From NCBI GenBank assembly GCA_028285525.1, contig JANQOZ010000065.1, positions 1 to 34,413 on the forward strand: 34,413 nucleotides of DNA. The letters are read 5' to 3'. Made by a program: the position numbers and the translations under genes. Source of the stretch: Lysobacterales bacterium. Lineage in GTDB: Bacteria > Pseudomonadota > Gammaproteobacteria > Xanthomonadales > SZUA-38. This document shows positions 8,607 to 17,174 of the stretch, piece by piece. A model generated the notes under the pieces. The model had not been told where the DNA came from. It worked only from the letters and a program-made list of their open reading frames with translations, and did no database searches. The first letter of the stretch is position 1; each line of letters opens with the position of its first letter.

Positions 8607-9143
8607 GTGACGATGAAACGAAACATGACCATGGCGGCAGCCGCCTCCCTTGCGCTCCTGCTAGCCGGCTGCGGCGATTCCGGTGGCGGTGACGCGCCTG
8701 CTGAAACCGCGGCCCCGGCGAACGAGACAGACGCGCCGGCTCAGGCTGCAGCCCCGGCGCCCGAGGAGCCCACGCCAACCGCCCTGCCGCGGACACCGGC
8801 TCCGGAGGGAGCGCGCGCTTTTATCGTCGAGCCGGCTGACGGCGCCGTCGTTTCATCACCGGTAAAGGTCGTTTTTGGGGCGGAAAACATTCAGGTTATC
8901 GCTGCCGGCAACAATGAACCCGGCAGTGGACACCACCACCTGATCGTCGACGCGTCGCTGCCCGAACTGGACAAGCCGATCCCGGCCTCCGACAACTATC
9001 GGCATTTTGGCGGCGGCCAAACGGAGACCACCATCGAACTGGAGCCGGGCCAGCACCAGCTGCAGCTGCTGTTCGGAGACCACCTGCATATTCCGCATGA
9101 TCCGCCGGTTGCTTCGGAGATCGTGACGATCACCGTGGAGTAA
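8607..9143 (+). CDS. DUF4399 domain lipoprotein
   Basis: A 178-residue predicted lipoprotein. The signal peptide ends in the lipobox LLAGC (Cys22), followed by a Gly/Ala/Pro/Glu-rich flexible linker (about residues 23-70), then a DUF4399 domain (about 72-178) with FIVEPADGAVVSSPVKVVFG, GSGHHHLIVD, HFGGGQTET and the closing EIVTITVE. The conserved His-rich GHHHLIVD and LFGDHLHIPHDPP segments could bind a metal, but the function of DUF4399 is unknown. I chose GTG at 8607 because AGGA lies eight bases before it; TTG at 8601 and ATG at 8613 are in-frame alternatives. It is divergent from the symporter operon and followed by the winged-helix regulator 90 bases on. Confidence 0.85.
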   Translation: MTMKRNMTMAAAASLALLLAGCGDSGGGDAPAETAAPANETDAPAQAAAPAPEEPTPTALPRTPAPEGARAFIVEPADGAVVSSPVKVVFGAENIQVIAAGNNEPGSGHHHLIVDASLPELDKPIPASDNYRHFGGGQTETTIELEPGQHQLQLLFGDHLHIPHDPPVASEIVTITVE

Positions 9144-9233
9144 GCGGAATACCAGGGAACACGGACGATCGCCCAGTGAGCCTGGGAGACTTGCCATATA
9201 CTAAGACGAAATCCCTCACATGCAGCTGTGCAC

Positions 9234-11141
9234 ATGCCCACTGTTTCCCCTGAGCGCGGCCAGCCACCCACAGCCTACGCCTTCGCGGGCCACGTGATTG
9301 ATCTGGCCCGCGAGAGCCTGTGGCGAAACGATGAGGAGATCCGCCTCCGACCCAAGTCGTTCCTGGTGCTCAAGGTGCTGGTCGAAAATTCCGGCCGGCT
9401 TATCTCCAAGGCCGAGCTGCACGATCAGGTCTGGGGAGACGCGGTTGTGACCGACGATGCCATCACGCAGTGCATCATCGACGTGCGACGTGCGCTCGAC
9501 GACGATGACCATTCGCTGCTGAAGACGGTCCCCCGACGCGGTTATCTGCTGGATACGGCGGTCACACCGCATGATCTCAAGCCGCCGACCGCGGCGGCAC
9601 CAAACGCCGGTCAGGCCAGTTCGTCCAAGGTGATGCTTTTCGTATTGCTATTCGGGCTGCTTGCGATCCCGGTAGTGACGAAACTGAGGAGCCCGCCCGC
9701 GACAGCGCCGCAAACCAACGCCATCGCGGTACTCCCTTTTGTCGACATGAGCGCCGAAGGGGATATGGCCTATTTTGGCGATGGTCTTGCGGAGGAGATT
9801 ATCCATCTGCTCGCGCAGACCACAGACGCCAAGGTGATCGCCCGAACGTCGTCATTTTCGTTTCGCGAATCGGATGCTGATATCGCCAGGATTCGTGACC
9901 AGCTCGGGGTATCTCACGTTCTGGAGGGCAGCGTGCGGAAAGCGGGTAGCAGCATTCGCGTCACCGCTCAGCTGATCGACGCACAATCCGGCGCGCACCT
10001 TTGGTCAGATACGTACGACAACGAGCTCACCGATGCCTTTGCCGCCCAAAATGAGATTTCTCGTCAGGTTGCGAGCCGACTGTCCAGCAACCTTCAGCCA
10101 ATTGCGCAGCAGTCTCCAGCAAACATCAACGGTGAAGCCTACCGAATGTTTCTGGAGGCGAAACACCTGCTGAACAATGGCAGTCACGATGGGCCAAAGA
10201 TGCTGGAGCTCCTGCAAGGCTCCCTCGCGATCGAAGCTCACTATGCGCCAGCCTGGCGAGAGTTGTCCCGGCTCCAGTGGCGGGACGTCATGTTCGATTT
10301 TTATCCGGAGTTTGATACTCAGTTTTCCGATATTGTCTACTCGCTAGACCGGGCTTTTGCAGCGAATCCAGACGACCCCGGTACGTTGTCCTATCGGGCA
10401 TGGCACCAGATGGAGTTTCATCATGATCCGATCGGCGCCGCGCGACTGTTCGAGCGCGCGCTGCAGCTCGGTCCCTATGATGAAGACGTTATCCGCACCG
10501 CTATCCAGTTTTCCATCGCCATCGATGACGGAGAAGCTGCCGTGAGCCTCGGGCAGCGGGGCGAACGCCACAACCCGCTTTGTATGCTCTGCAGCTATAA
10601 CCTGGGCATGGCCTACCTGGCGTCAGGCAGGACGGACGAAGCCGTAGCGGCATACCAGCGTCACGCCGACCTGTTTGGCGGGGCGCACGGACACCGGGGA
10701 ATCACGCTGCTGGTTGCCGAACGGCCACTGGAGGCAATCGAGGCATTTAAACACTCTCAACTGGAGAAGAGCTGGCAGCTTTTTGGCCAGGCGCTGGCGC
10801 AATACGCGCTTGGCAATCGACAGGCGTTTGATCAACTGCGTGAAGAGTTTCTAGGGACTCCCGGGGAACGTCACGAATGGAATCAGGCGGCCATCTACGC
10901 CTGGACCGGCCAACCCGACGCGGCGCTATCCATCCTGGAACGCCTGATCGATCAGCCCACCGGCACCGACAAGCCCGCCCCCGACTACCGGGCTGTGATC
11001 AGCACGGCGATGCAGCTGCGTAACCCGCTTTACCACTCCCTGCATGGCCATCCCCGGTGGGATGCTTTGCTAACGGACCTCGGGGTATCCGAAGCGCAGC
11101 TTGCCGGGGCTCAGCTGAAGCTGAGCTCGCTGCCGGAGTAA
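9234..11141 (+). CDS. Membrane-spanning winged-helix regulator with TolB-like and TPR domains
   Basis: A 635-residue one-component regulator with ToxR/CadC topology. Residues about 10-110 are an OmpR/PhoB-type DNA-binding winged helix (RPKSFLVLKVLVEN, VTDDAITQCIIDVRRAL, VPRRGYLL). A single transmembrane helix follows at about 130-151 (VMLFVLLFGLLAIPVV). Then comes a TolB-N/FlgO-like domain (IAVLPFVDMSAEGDMAYFGD, VLEGSVRKAGSSIRVTAQL), about 160-290, and a TPR-rich C-terminal half. Such proteins sense something in the periplasm and act directly on a promoter; the ligand and target are unknown. The ATG at 9234 is preferred over a GTG two codons earlier; neither has a clear ribosome binding site. 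It may regulate itself, the DUF4399 lipoprotein or the nearby minus-strand operons. Confidence 0.87.
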   Translation: MPTVSPERGQPPTAYAFAGHVIDLARESLWRNDEEIRLRPKSFLVLKVLVENSGRLISKAELHDQVWGDAVVTDDAITQCIIDVRRALDDDDHSLLKTVPRRGYLLDTAVTPHDLKPPTAAAPNAGQASSSKVMLFVLLFGLLAIPVVTKLRSPPATAPQTNAIAVLPFVDMSAEGDMAYFGDGLAEEIIHLLAQTTDAKVIARTSSFSFRESDADIARIRDQLGVSHVLEGSVRKAGSSIRVTAQLIDAQSGAHLWSDTYDNELTDAFAAQNEISRQVASRLSSNLQPIAQQSPANINGEAYRMFLEAKHLLNNGSHDGPKMLELLQGSLAIEAHYAPAWRELSRLQWRDVMFDFYPEFDTQFSDIVYSLDRAFAANPDDPGTLSYRAWHQMEFHHDPIGAARLFERALQLGPYDEDVIRTAIQFSIAIDDGEAAVSLGQRGERHNPLCMLCSYNLGMAYLASGRTDEAVAAYQRHADLFGGAHGHRGITLLVAERPLEAIEAFKHSQLEKSWQLFGQALAQYALGNRQAFDQLREEFLGTPGERHEWNQAAIYAWTGQPDAALSILERLIDQPTGTDKPAPDYRAVISTAMQLRNPLYHSLHGHPRWDALLTDLGVSEAQLAGAQLKLSSLPE

Positions 11142-11160
11142 GACGCAAAGACTGACTCGG

Positions 11161-12777
11161 TCAGGGCAGTATCGGATCCTTCTCGCCCGTCATCTCCCAG
11201 CGACCCAGACTGATGGGGATGCTGTCGATGCGGTTGAGCTCGTCGAAGAAGTTCTTCATCGCGAACGGCTCGCCACGCTGTTCGAGGACGCGGGCGTAGT
11301 CGGCCAGCGTCTGCTCCAGCAGATATTTGCCGGTGACATAGCTCGTGCCGTAGCCCGGCTGGCGCAGGTACAGGTGCTGCTCAAAGATCAGTAGCTCCTT
11401 TTCGGTTTTCATCCAGCCGCGAGGCGTCCACTCCATGTGTACGCCACCGGCCTCTTCCATCGTCATTTCGTTAGCGTGGGCGTAGAGCGATCCGAGGCCT
11501 CGTGCCGCCCGCTGAGCCAGCAGGATCCACACCAGCTCCCGAGAGCGCGGGCTGTCGTCATACAGTCCGGCGTGCATGAACATCTCCTCGACACCGGTCG
11601 CCGTTCCTTCGTTTCGGCTGTCGAAGATGTTGTAGAGCAGCGCACCCTGGCGAACCGGGCTGGGGTGCGGGGTGCGGTCCATCCGCGCCAGCTCCCACCA
11701 GTGGTAGAAATGGGTGTACAGCGGCGCCGGATCGTAGTGGGCGGTGATCCAGAAAAAGTTGCGCGTCTCCGGCGGGATGAACTTGCCCAGATGCTCGCGC
11801 AGGGCCGGTGCCATGTAGTCGGTAACCGTCAGGATCTGTTTGCGCTCCACAAAATCCATGATGCGCTGCACCGCCTGCTCAGCCTGCGCGTTGTACTCCT
11901 CGGGATTGCTGGCGGCGTTCAGCGGCGGCAGGCCCAGGTTACGCTGCTCCTCTAGACGCAGCGACGACCAGGCGCGCGCCAGCTCCCGCTCGAGCAGGCG
12001 CACCTCGTCCTCCCAGGTCAGGGGCACGAGATGTACGTTCTGCAGATACCAGGTGTAGTTCTCTTTGCCGATCCCGGACGGCCCGGTCTTCTTTGGCGCC
12101 TGAGCTTCCAGCCAGGTGATCAGCTCCCCGGTGGCCGCCCGGGCTTCGTCGACCATCGTCAGCAGCGCTTTGCTGGTTCCCTCGCCCAGTCGGAACTTCA
12201 GACTTTCCAGCGCCGCGCGCTGCGCCCGGATGTCCCGGATCCCCGTGATCCAGAGATCGCGGGCGTTGCCCGTCAGATTGACCTGGGCCTGCTTCATGAG
12301 CGGAGGTATCACGGCCAGCTCCCGGGTCAGGCGCTCCTGCTCGGCCTGGGTCAGAGGAAACTCGTAGGTCCAGAGCTCGACCACCGCGTGGTGCGTCGGC
12401 CCTTCGTGGGCCGGAACGTCGCTGCGGTACAGCCAGATCGAGTTGTAGTACGCCGGATCCCGGACCCAGGGTTTGAGAACCCGATGGTTGAAGTCGTAGC
12501 CGTTCATCTCGGCCCGCACCAGATGCCAGTCCACCTGCTGCGGCACGGACCAGCCGTCGATCTCAAACGCGTTGAGTCTCGCCTGAAGGGCTCGAAACTC
12601 CGGGTCGCGGGCCTCGAAGCGAGCGGCTGTGTAGTCAGGTGCACCCTCCAGCAGCGGCGGTGACTCAAACTCGCGCCACTCCTTGAACAGCGTCAGGAGC
12701 TCATCGTAGCTGGGCGCCTGCTGGGCAGCGGCCGCCGAGCAGATCAGCAGCAGGAATACGGGGATCAGTCGTTTCAT
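11161..12777 (-). CDS. DUF885 family protein, secreted
   Basis: A 538-residue protein beginning with a clear signal peptide ([19 protein letters not shown], cleavage near residue 19). The DUF885 fold is evident from [30 protein letters not shown] and the C-terminal [19 protein letters not shown]885 proteins are distantly similar to zinc carboxypeptidase/oligopeptidase folds, but the usual HExxH motif is not seen and the activity is unproven. It is the last gene of a probable operon, 39 bases downstream of the creatininase-family gene. Together with the divergent TonB receptor this suggests uptake and periplasmic breakdown of an amide- or peptide-containing compound (inference). Confidence 0.85.
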   Translation of the reverse strand: MKRLIPVFLLLICSAAAAQQAPSYDELLTLFKEWREFESPPLLEGAPDYTAARFEARDPEFRALQARLNAFEIDGWSVPQQVDWHLVRAEMNGYDFNHRVLKPWVRDPAYYNSIWLYRSDVPAHEGPTHHAVVELWTYEFPLTQAEQERLTRELAVIPPLMKQAQVNLTGNARDLWITGIRDIRAQRAALESLKFRLGEGTSKALLTMVDEARAATGELITWLEAQAPKKTGPSGIGKENYTWYLQNVHLVPLTWEDEVRLLERELARAWSSLRLEEQRNLGLPPLNAASNPEEYNAQAEQAVQRIMDFVERKQILTVTDYMAPALREHLGKFIPPETRNFFWITAHYDPAPLYTHFYHWWELARMDRTPHPSPVRQGALLYNIFDSRNEGTATGVEEMFMHAGLYDDSPRSRELVWILLAQRAARGLGSLYAHANEMTMEEAGGVHMEWTPRGWMKTEKELLIFEQHLYLRQPGYGTSYVTGKYLLEQTLADYARVLEQRGEPFAMKNFFDELNRIDSIPISLGRWEMTGEKDPILP

Positions 12778-12816
12778 GATGGTTCGGTTCTTGGTGAATC
12801 GCTTGAAGAGAGAGGG

Positions 12817-13686
12817 TTACTCGTCCTTGATGACCGCACAGGGGCCATCGGAGCCGGGCGTCGGCTCTTTGGCAAACCCGTCCAGTGCCGCCAGCCAGTT
12901 ACGCTCCATGATCTCCAGAGTTTTGCGGCCTTTCTCGGGCGTGGCCAGCGTCGGATTGCCGCGGATGCCCGATCCAGGCTCACCCGACGCCTGGCGGGCC
13001 GGGAGCTTGCCAGGACGATAGCCCGGATAGGTCTTTGGGGGCGCACCCATTTCAGGCGCGGCCTTCGACATGTCGACCTTATCGGGCTGCAGCACCAGGT
13101 TGACCGACGTTTCGATCTCGTCCGCATGCCCTCCCCACGGCTGCTCCTGAAAGCGCTCCACCTCGCTGGTTTCGAGGTCGTCCCAGGAGACCACCAGGGT
13201 CGGCACGCCGCACCCGGCGCGGATTTCCCTCGCTGCGACAGAAATCGGCAGTCCGGTGGCCTGACGGATCCCGGTATTCAGGAACACCACACGCTGGGCG
13301 CCGCTGGCGACAAGCGACTTGGCGGCCAGGTACATGTACTGCTGAAAAACCGCCGGATCTTCGATTTCGGTGCTGGGAAACTCGCGGAAGGCGGGAAACC
13401 ATCCATAGAGGACCGGCGGGGCCGCTACGACGTCCCGCTCGGCCACGGCAACCGACACCAGGTGGTCCAGCACGACGTGGTCGGCGTTCATCGGCAGATG
13501 CCGCCCGTGTTCCTTGGCGCCACCGGCAAACGGCAGGATGACCAGCGGCGCGCTCGTCAGGCGTTCGCGAGCCTGGGGCCAGGTCAGGTCTCCCAGGTAG
13601 ACTCCCTCAGCGTGCGCGGCAATACCCGTCAGGGTCAGCAGTAGCGCAATGGGTGTCGACAGGGTCTTCAAAATTCGTCTGTTCAA
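12817..13686 (-). CDS. Creatininase-family amidohydrolase with signal peptide
   Basis: A 289-residue protein of the creatininase/creatinine amidohydrolase family. The metal-binding signature KEHGRHLPMNAD (Glu, His and Asp ligands) and the second ligand pair in WGGHADEIETS are present. The usual GHGGN stretch is replaced by FLNTGIRQATG, so the active site is divergent. An N-terminal hydrophobic stretch (about 8-25, TPIALLLTLTGIAAHAE) is a signal peptide, unusual because characterised creatininases are cytoplasmic. The start is TTG at 13686 with GAGGA about eight bases upstream; the frame continues upstream to 13848, but that would overlap the aldolase gene and lack the signal-peptide arrangement. 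It lies 46 bases after the aldolase stop and 39 bases before the DUF885 gene, in one likely operon. The substrate is unknown. Confidence 0.85.
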   Translation of the reverse strand: MNRRILKTLSTPIALLLTLTGIAAHAEGVYLGDLTWPQARERLTSAPLVILPFAGGAKEHGRHLPMNADHVVLDHLVSVAVAERDVVAAPPVLYGWFPAFREFPSTEIEDPAVFQQYMYLAAKSLVASGAQRVVFLNTGIRQATGLPISVAAREIRAGCGVPTLVVSWDDLETSEVERFQEQPWGGHADEIETSVNLVLQPDKVDMSKAAPEMGAPPKTYPGYRPGKLPARQASGEPGSGIRGNPTLATPEKGRKTLEIMERNWLAALDGFAKEPTPGSDGPCAVIKDE

Positions 13687-13732
13687 ACGGGTTTCCTCGC
13701 GCGACCTTTGTCCGTGCAGGCCCAAAGCCGCC

Positions 13733-14461
13733 TCATTGACGATAGGAGTCATCCTGGCGATCAAGCTTACGGAGCAGGCCAGGCCAGACAAGGTCGGCGC
13801 CCAGCCCTTTGGTGACCTGGTCCGCCTGCGCCTGGATGCCGGAAACAATCGGAGGCGGCACCTCGATCAGCGGTCCGCCGCCCGACTGCGCGAGGAGCTG
13901 TATCTGGCAGGCCGTTTCCAGCAGGTACATCTTGAGAAACGCGTCCGCCACGCTCGTGCCGACGGTCAGCAGGCCGTGGTTGCGAAGTATCAAAAAGCTC
14001 TTGTCACCCAGATCAGCAGTGAGGCGCGGCTTTTCGTCATCGTTCAGGGCCACGCCCTCGTAATCGTGGTAGGCGAGCGACGAATAGGGAAACAGCGAGG
14101 TCTGGGACAGCGGGCGTAAACCGTCTTTCTGTGCGGATACCGCCACGCCCGCCTTGCTGTGGGTGTGCATCACGCAGGCCGCGTCGTGCCGGACCTCGTG
14201 GACGGCGCTGTGAATCACAAAGCCCGCCGGATTGACCGGCCAGAGGCTGTCCGAGACTTTGGCGCCGGCGGCGTCGACTTCCACCAGACTGCCGGCCGTG
14301 ATCTCCTCGAACATCATGCCGTAGGGATTGATCAGAAACGTTTCGCCGTCCGGCATCCGCGCCGAAACGTGGGTAAACACCAGGTCATCCCAGCCGTGCA
14401 GCGCGATGAGCCGGTAGCAGGCCGCGAGATCAACTCTCAGCTGTTGGGTCGGGTCGGTCAC
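13733..14461 (-). CDS. Class II aldolase/adducin family protein
   Basis: A 242-residue class II aldolase-fold protein. Zinc ligands are visible as MHTHSKAGV (H99, H101) and RNHGLLTVG (H162), with the family start pattern ACYRLIALHGWDDLVFTHVSAR and INPYGMMFEEI. It lacks a signal peptide, so it acts in the cytoplasm, unlike its two exported operon partners. Family members split or epimerise sugar phosphates or modify small hydroxy compounds; the actual reaction cannot be assigned. The GTG start at 14461 has GGAG eight bases upstream and fits the family N-terminus; the frame extends to 14572 but the added residues are not family-like. It is the first gene of the minus-strand operon and divergent from the TonB receptor, 267 bases away. 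Confidence 0.87.
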   Translation of the reverse strand: MTDPTQQLRVDLAACYRLIALHGWDDLVFTHVSARMPDGETFLINPYGMMFEEITAGSLVEVDAAGAKVSDSLWPVNPAGFVIHSAVHEVRHDAACVMHTHSKAGVAVSAQKDGLRPLSQTSLFPYSSLAYHDYEGVALNDDEKPRLTADLGDKSFLILRNHGLLTVGTSVADAFLKMYLLETACQIQLLAQSGGGPLIEVPPPIVSGIQAQADQVTKGLGADLVWPGLLRKLDRQDDSYRQ

Positions 14462-14728
14462 AGGCAATCTCCAGATTCTTGGTGCGCAGTCGGGGCCGTT
14501 TCGAAGCAGCCACCGTCGGGCTGTGCCATCGTAACGCAATTGGCCAATCCCGGCGGCACTTCGCCACACCACGACCGCATGGCGCCGGCTGCGATAGCTG
14601 GTATCGCCAATCAGCGCCGCGGACCCCCACCGCGTGTGTTAAAAAATTAAAGGTCGGCGTTGGACACCGCCAAAGGACAGACAGTCACGGATGGCACCCA
14701 ATCGATGTAACGACAAGGGGGAAACACC
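14462..14728. promoter_or_regulatory. Divergent intergenic region, aldolase operon versus TonB receptor
   Basis: A 267-base spacer that must carry promoters in both directions. An A/T-rich patch at about 14636-14651 (GTTAAAAAATTAAAGG) stands out from the GC-rich surroundings. A strong ribosome binding site, AAGGGGGAAA, is just upstream of the TonB receptor ATG. I see no clear sigma-70 pair and no Fur box here. Confidence 0.4.
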
Positions 14729-16909
14729 ATGACCAGAATTCTGCCGGTAATCGCAGCAGGCCTGCTGGCCCTCAGCTCATGGGAGGCCAAAGCTCAGGAC
14801 TCGTCTGAGCCTCAGCAGGGTCTGGAAGAGATTGTCGTGACAGCCCAGCGGCGCGAGCAGCTCGTTCAGACCACGCCGGTCGCCGTCACCGCTCTCAGCG
14901 CGTCCCAGATCGCGGATCTCCAGATCGCAACAACACAGGATGTGGCCAAGGCCGTACCCAACCTGCAGCTCATTCCCGTGACGGCAAACCCGTCTACCTT
15001 TCAGGTGGGGCTGAGAGGCGGATCCGAACAAACGGGCGGCCTGATCGTTTCCGAGCCCGTGGTCGGGATCTACGTCGACGACGTTTATCGCGCGCGGCTT
15101 CAGGGTGCCAATGCGCAGCTGACCGACGTCGAGCGAATCGAGGTGCTGCGCGGGCCTCAGGGCACGCTGTACGGACGCAACACCTTCTCCGGCGCCATCA
15201 AGCTGGTGACCCGGACGCCCAGCGCCGAGGACAGCTGGCTCAACTTTTCCGTCGGTGCCGCGAGCTTCGATGAAACCAGCATTCGGGGCTCCGTTGGCGG
15301 TGGCGTCAGCGAAAACCTGGGAGCGTCGCTGGCGTTTCTCTACCGGGACCAGTCCGACGGCTGGATCTTCAACCGCGCCCTGAACCGGGATATTGGTGCC
15401 GAGGAGAACCTCGCGCTGCGAGCCAAGGTGGCCTGGTCGGATGACGTCTGGTCGGTCGTCGGCACGCTGGACTACGGTGACGACAGCAACGATGGGTACA
15501 TCCCGACGCTGATCAGCTATACCGACGGCCCGCCGGGACAAGATTTTGCGAACCGTCGCAGCACGCGACAAACCACCACCATTCCCGGTTTTGACGAGTA
15601 TGTGACCCAGACGCCGATCGAGAGCCGCGGCGAGACGGAGCAGTGGGGTCTGTCGCTGGACATCTCGCGCGACCTCGGCAACATGACCTTCCGATCCATC
15701 ACGGGCTATCGCGACCTGGACGACCTGTTTCGCTGGGATCTCACCGGAGGATTTGAGGTTGCACCCCAGACGTTTCTGCCCGGTTTCGACCGTCAGGCGG
15801 ACGCCACGGCCGATCAGTTCAGCCAGGAATTCCAGCTGCAGGGCACTTCGGAAGACGGCCGGCTGGACTGGATCGGTGGCCTCTACTACTTCACCGAATC
15901 CGGAGAGCAGGTTTTCACCGATGCCGGGATCTTCTTTGTCCCGGTGACGGGATCCCCGTTTGTGCCCCTGCCGGCCTTTCGCCAGGACATCGACAGTGAC
16001 AGCATCGCGGTGTTCGGCCAGGCGACCTACCAGGTGTCCGATCAACTGAGCCTCACCGGCGGCCTGCGGTATACCCGGGACGATAAAGCCTTCGATGCCG
16101 TCATCGACCCTCCGACTCCCGTTGCGGTGAGTCTCGACGAAGACTTCGACGCATGGACGCCCAAGGTCGGTCTTGAATACACGTTCAACGACGACCTGTT
16201 TGGCTACGTGTCGATATCCCGTGGCTTCAAGGCAGGCGGCTTCAACGGTCTGGTCAGGGATCCGGCCGTCCTGGCCACCCCGTACGATCCGCAGTTTTCC
16301 TGGACCTACGAGGCGGGCATCAAGGCCGACTGGTTCGACGGCCTGCTGCGCACCAACGCCACCATCTTTCTGAACCAGCTCGACGACCTTCAGCAGGTTG
16401 CCTCGGCACCCGGCGGTGCGTTTCCGGTCCAGAACGTCGGCGATGCTGACGTCACCGGCCTCGAGCTGGAAATCAGCGCGGCACCCGCGCCGGGGCTCAA
16501 CATCTTTGCCAATATCGGTCTTATGGACGACGACTACGGCAGTCTCCGGGAAGGCGCTGCCGCCGCGACGGCTGGCGCGGTGGGGCTGCCGCTCGTAGCG
16601 GACTGGACGGCACAGCTCGGCGCCACCTACGAGACCGCGCTGACCGAACGCTGGCGAATTCGGTTCGGTGCCGATTACCGAGCCATCGACGATTATTTTG
16701 TCAACGTGCAGAACAACCTGGTGATCGACGGGTATGGCCGGCTGGACGCGTTTGCGGCCCTCAAATCCAGCGACGACCGCTGGGAGCTGTCCCTCCAGGG
16801 ACGCAACCTGACCGACGACGCAAGCTATGTGTCCGGTGCGCTGATCGACGCGCTGACGATGCTCAGGCCCCGTACCTATCACGTGACGCTGACATATCGG
16901 CAGCCATAG
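14729..16909 (+). CDS. TonB-dependent outer-membrane receptor
   Basis: A 726-residue receptor with a signal peptide (residues 1-22, ending SSWEAKAQ), a TonB-box-like EEIVVTAQRREQ immediately after it, and a plug domain (about 45-170) carrying the classic VERIEVLRGPQGTLYGRNTF and SGAIKLVTRTP. The C-terminal beta-barrel contains FGYVSISRGFKAGGFNG and ends with DALTMLRPRTYHVTLTYRQP. It resembles the IroN/FyuA-like marine proteobacterial receptors that take up diverse organic substrates, not only siderophores; the ligand is unknown. The start has an AAGGGGG Shine-Dalgarno. A minus-strand operon with an aldolase, a secreted creatininase-family protein and a secreted DUF885 protein lies divergently upstream. 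A Fur box lies 41 bases after its stop, pointing at the next gene. Confidence 0.93.
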   Translation: MTRILPVIAAGLLALSSWEAKAQDSSEPQQGLEEIVVTAQRREQLVQTTPVAVTALSASQIADLQIATTQDVAKAVPNLQLIPVTANPSTFQVGLRGGSEQTGGLIVSEPVVGIYVDDVYRARLQGANAQLTDVERIEVLRGPQGTLYGRNTFSGAIKLVTRTPSAEDSWLNFSVGAASFDETSIRGSVGGGVSENLGASLAFLYRDQSDGWIFNRALNRDIGAEENLALRAKVAWSDDVWSVVGTLDYGDDSNDGYIPTLISYTDGPPGQDFANRRSTRQTTTIPGFDEYVTQTPIESRGETEQWGLSLDISRDLGNMTFRSITGYRDLDDLFRWDLTGGFEVAPQTFLPGFDRQADATADQFSQEFQLQGTSEDGRLDWIGGLYYFTESGEQVFTDAGIFFVPVTGSPFVPLPAFRQDIDSDSIAVFGQATYQVSDQLSLTGGLRYTRDDKAFDAVIDPPTPVAVSLDEDFDAWTPKVGLEYTFNDDLFGYVSISRGFKAGGFNGLVRDPAVLATPYDPQFSWTYEAGIKADWFDGLLRTNATIFLNQLDDLQQVASAPGGAFPVQNVGDADVTGLELEISAAPAPGLNIFANIGLMDDDYGSLREGAAAATAGAVGLPLVADWTAQLGATYETALTERWRIRFGADYRAIDDYFVNVQNNLVIDGYGRLDAFAALKSSDDRWELSLQGRNLTDDASYVSGALIDALTMLRPRTYHVTLTYRQP

Positions 16910-16950
16910 CCGCCGCAGTGACGGGCGTGCGTCCTTTGCCGCAGGATTAC

Positions 16951-16975
16951 ATTGCAAATGATTATCATTTGTAAT
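16951..16975. promoter_or_regulatory. Fur box (iron-responsive operator)
   Basis: The 25-base segment is a palindrome with one mismatched pair. Its arms CAAATGAT (16955-16962) and ATCATTTG (16964-16971) are perfect around a central T, and ATT/AAT extend it at the outside. The core AATGATTATCATT matches the Fur consensus (GATAATGATAATCATTATC) closely. It is placed 41 bases after the TonB receptor stop and about 75 bases before the small ORF at 17050, so the transcript it controls most likely runs to the right, through the small ORF and the decarboxylase. A -35/-10 pair is not certain; a TTGCCG at 16936 with GATTAT at 16960 would place the box over the -10. Confidence 0.75.
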
Positions 16976-17049
16976 AAGCTAAAGCCCTGCTCTGGCTCGG
17001 CGTTCATCGAGCCAACCGAGCAGCCGATGGACGATCAGGAGCAATGCGT

Positions 17050-17163
17050 ATGTATCTGCTTGGCGGAACCCGATCCCACACCCGACATCGATGGCCGCTG
17101 CGGCTGGGCCTGGCGATCACCGCGCTGACGGCCTACGTCTGGTCCTGGACCTGGGTGCTTTAG
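17050..17163 (+). CDS. 37-residue ORF: small membrane protein or Trp-rich leader peptide
   Basis: Reads MYLLGGTRSH, a basic stretch TRHRWPLR, a hydrophobic run LGLAITALTAYV and the end WSWTWVL, then TAG. AGGAG at 17037-17041 is exactly eight bases before the ATG at 17050; another ATG at 17044 is only two bases from it. It is too short for most gene callers. Four of 37 residues are Trp, three of them as Trp-x-Trp-x-Trp four codons before the stop. It lies between a Fur box and an aromatic-type amino acid decarboxylase. Two readings fit: a single-pass small membrane protein with a positive-inside N-terminus, or an attenuator-type leader peptide. I see no known family. Confidence 0.5.
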   Translation: MYLLGGTRSHTRHRWPLRLGLAITALTAYVWSWTWVL

Positions 17164-17174
17164 TCGGCAGATTG

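Noticed and set aside
9190..9204. TTGCCA and TATACT resembling -35/-10 boxes upstream of the winged-helix gene
   Set aside because: The two hexamers abut instead of being 16-18 bases apart; only the TATACT could be a -10, with no partner seen.
14777..16957. 726-codon open frame on the minus strand opposite the TonB receptor
   Set aside because: The + strand has a complete TonB receptor with signal peptide, plug motif and strong ribosome binding site; the minus frame shows no recognisable domain.
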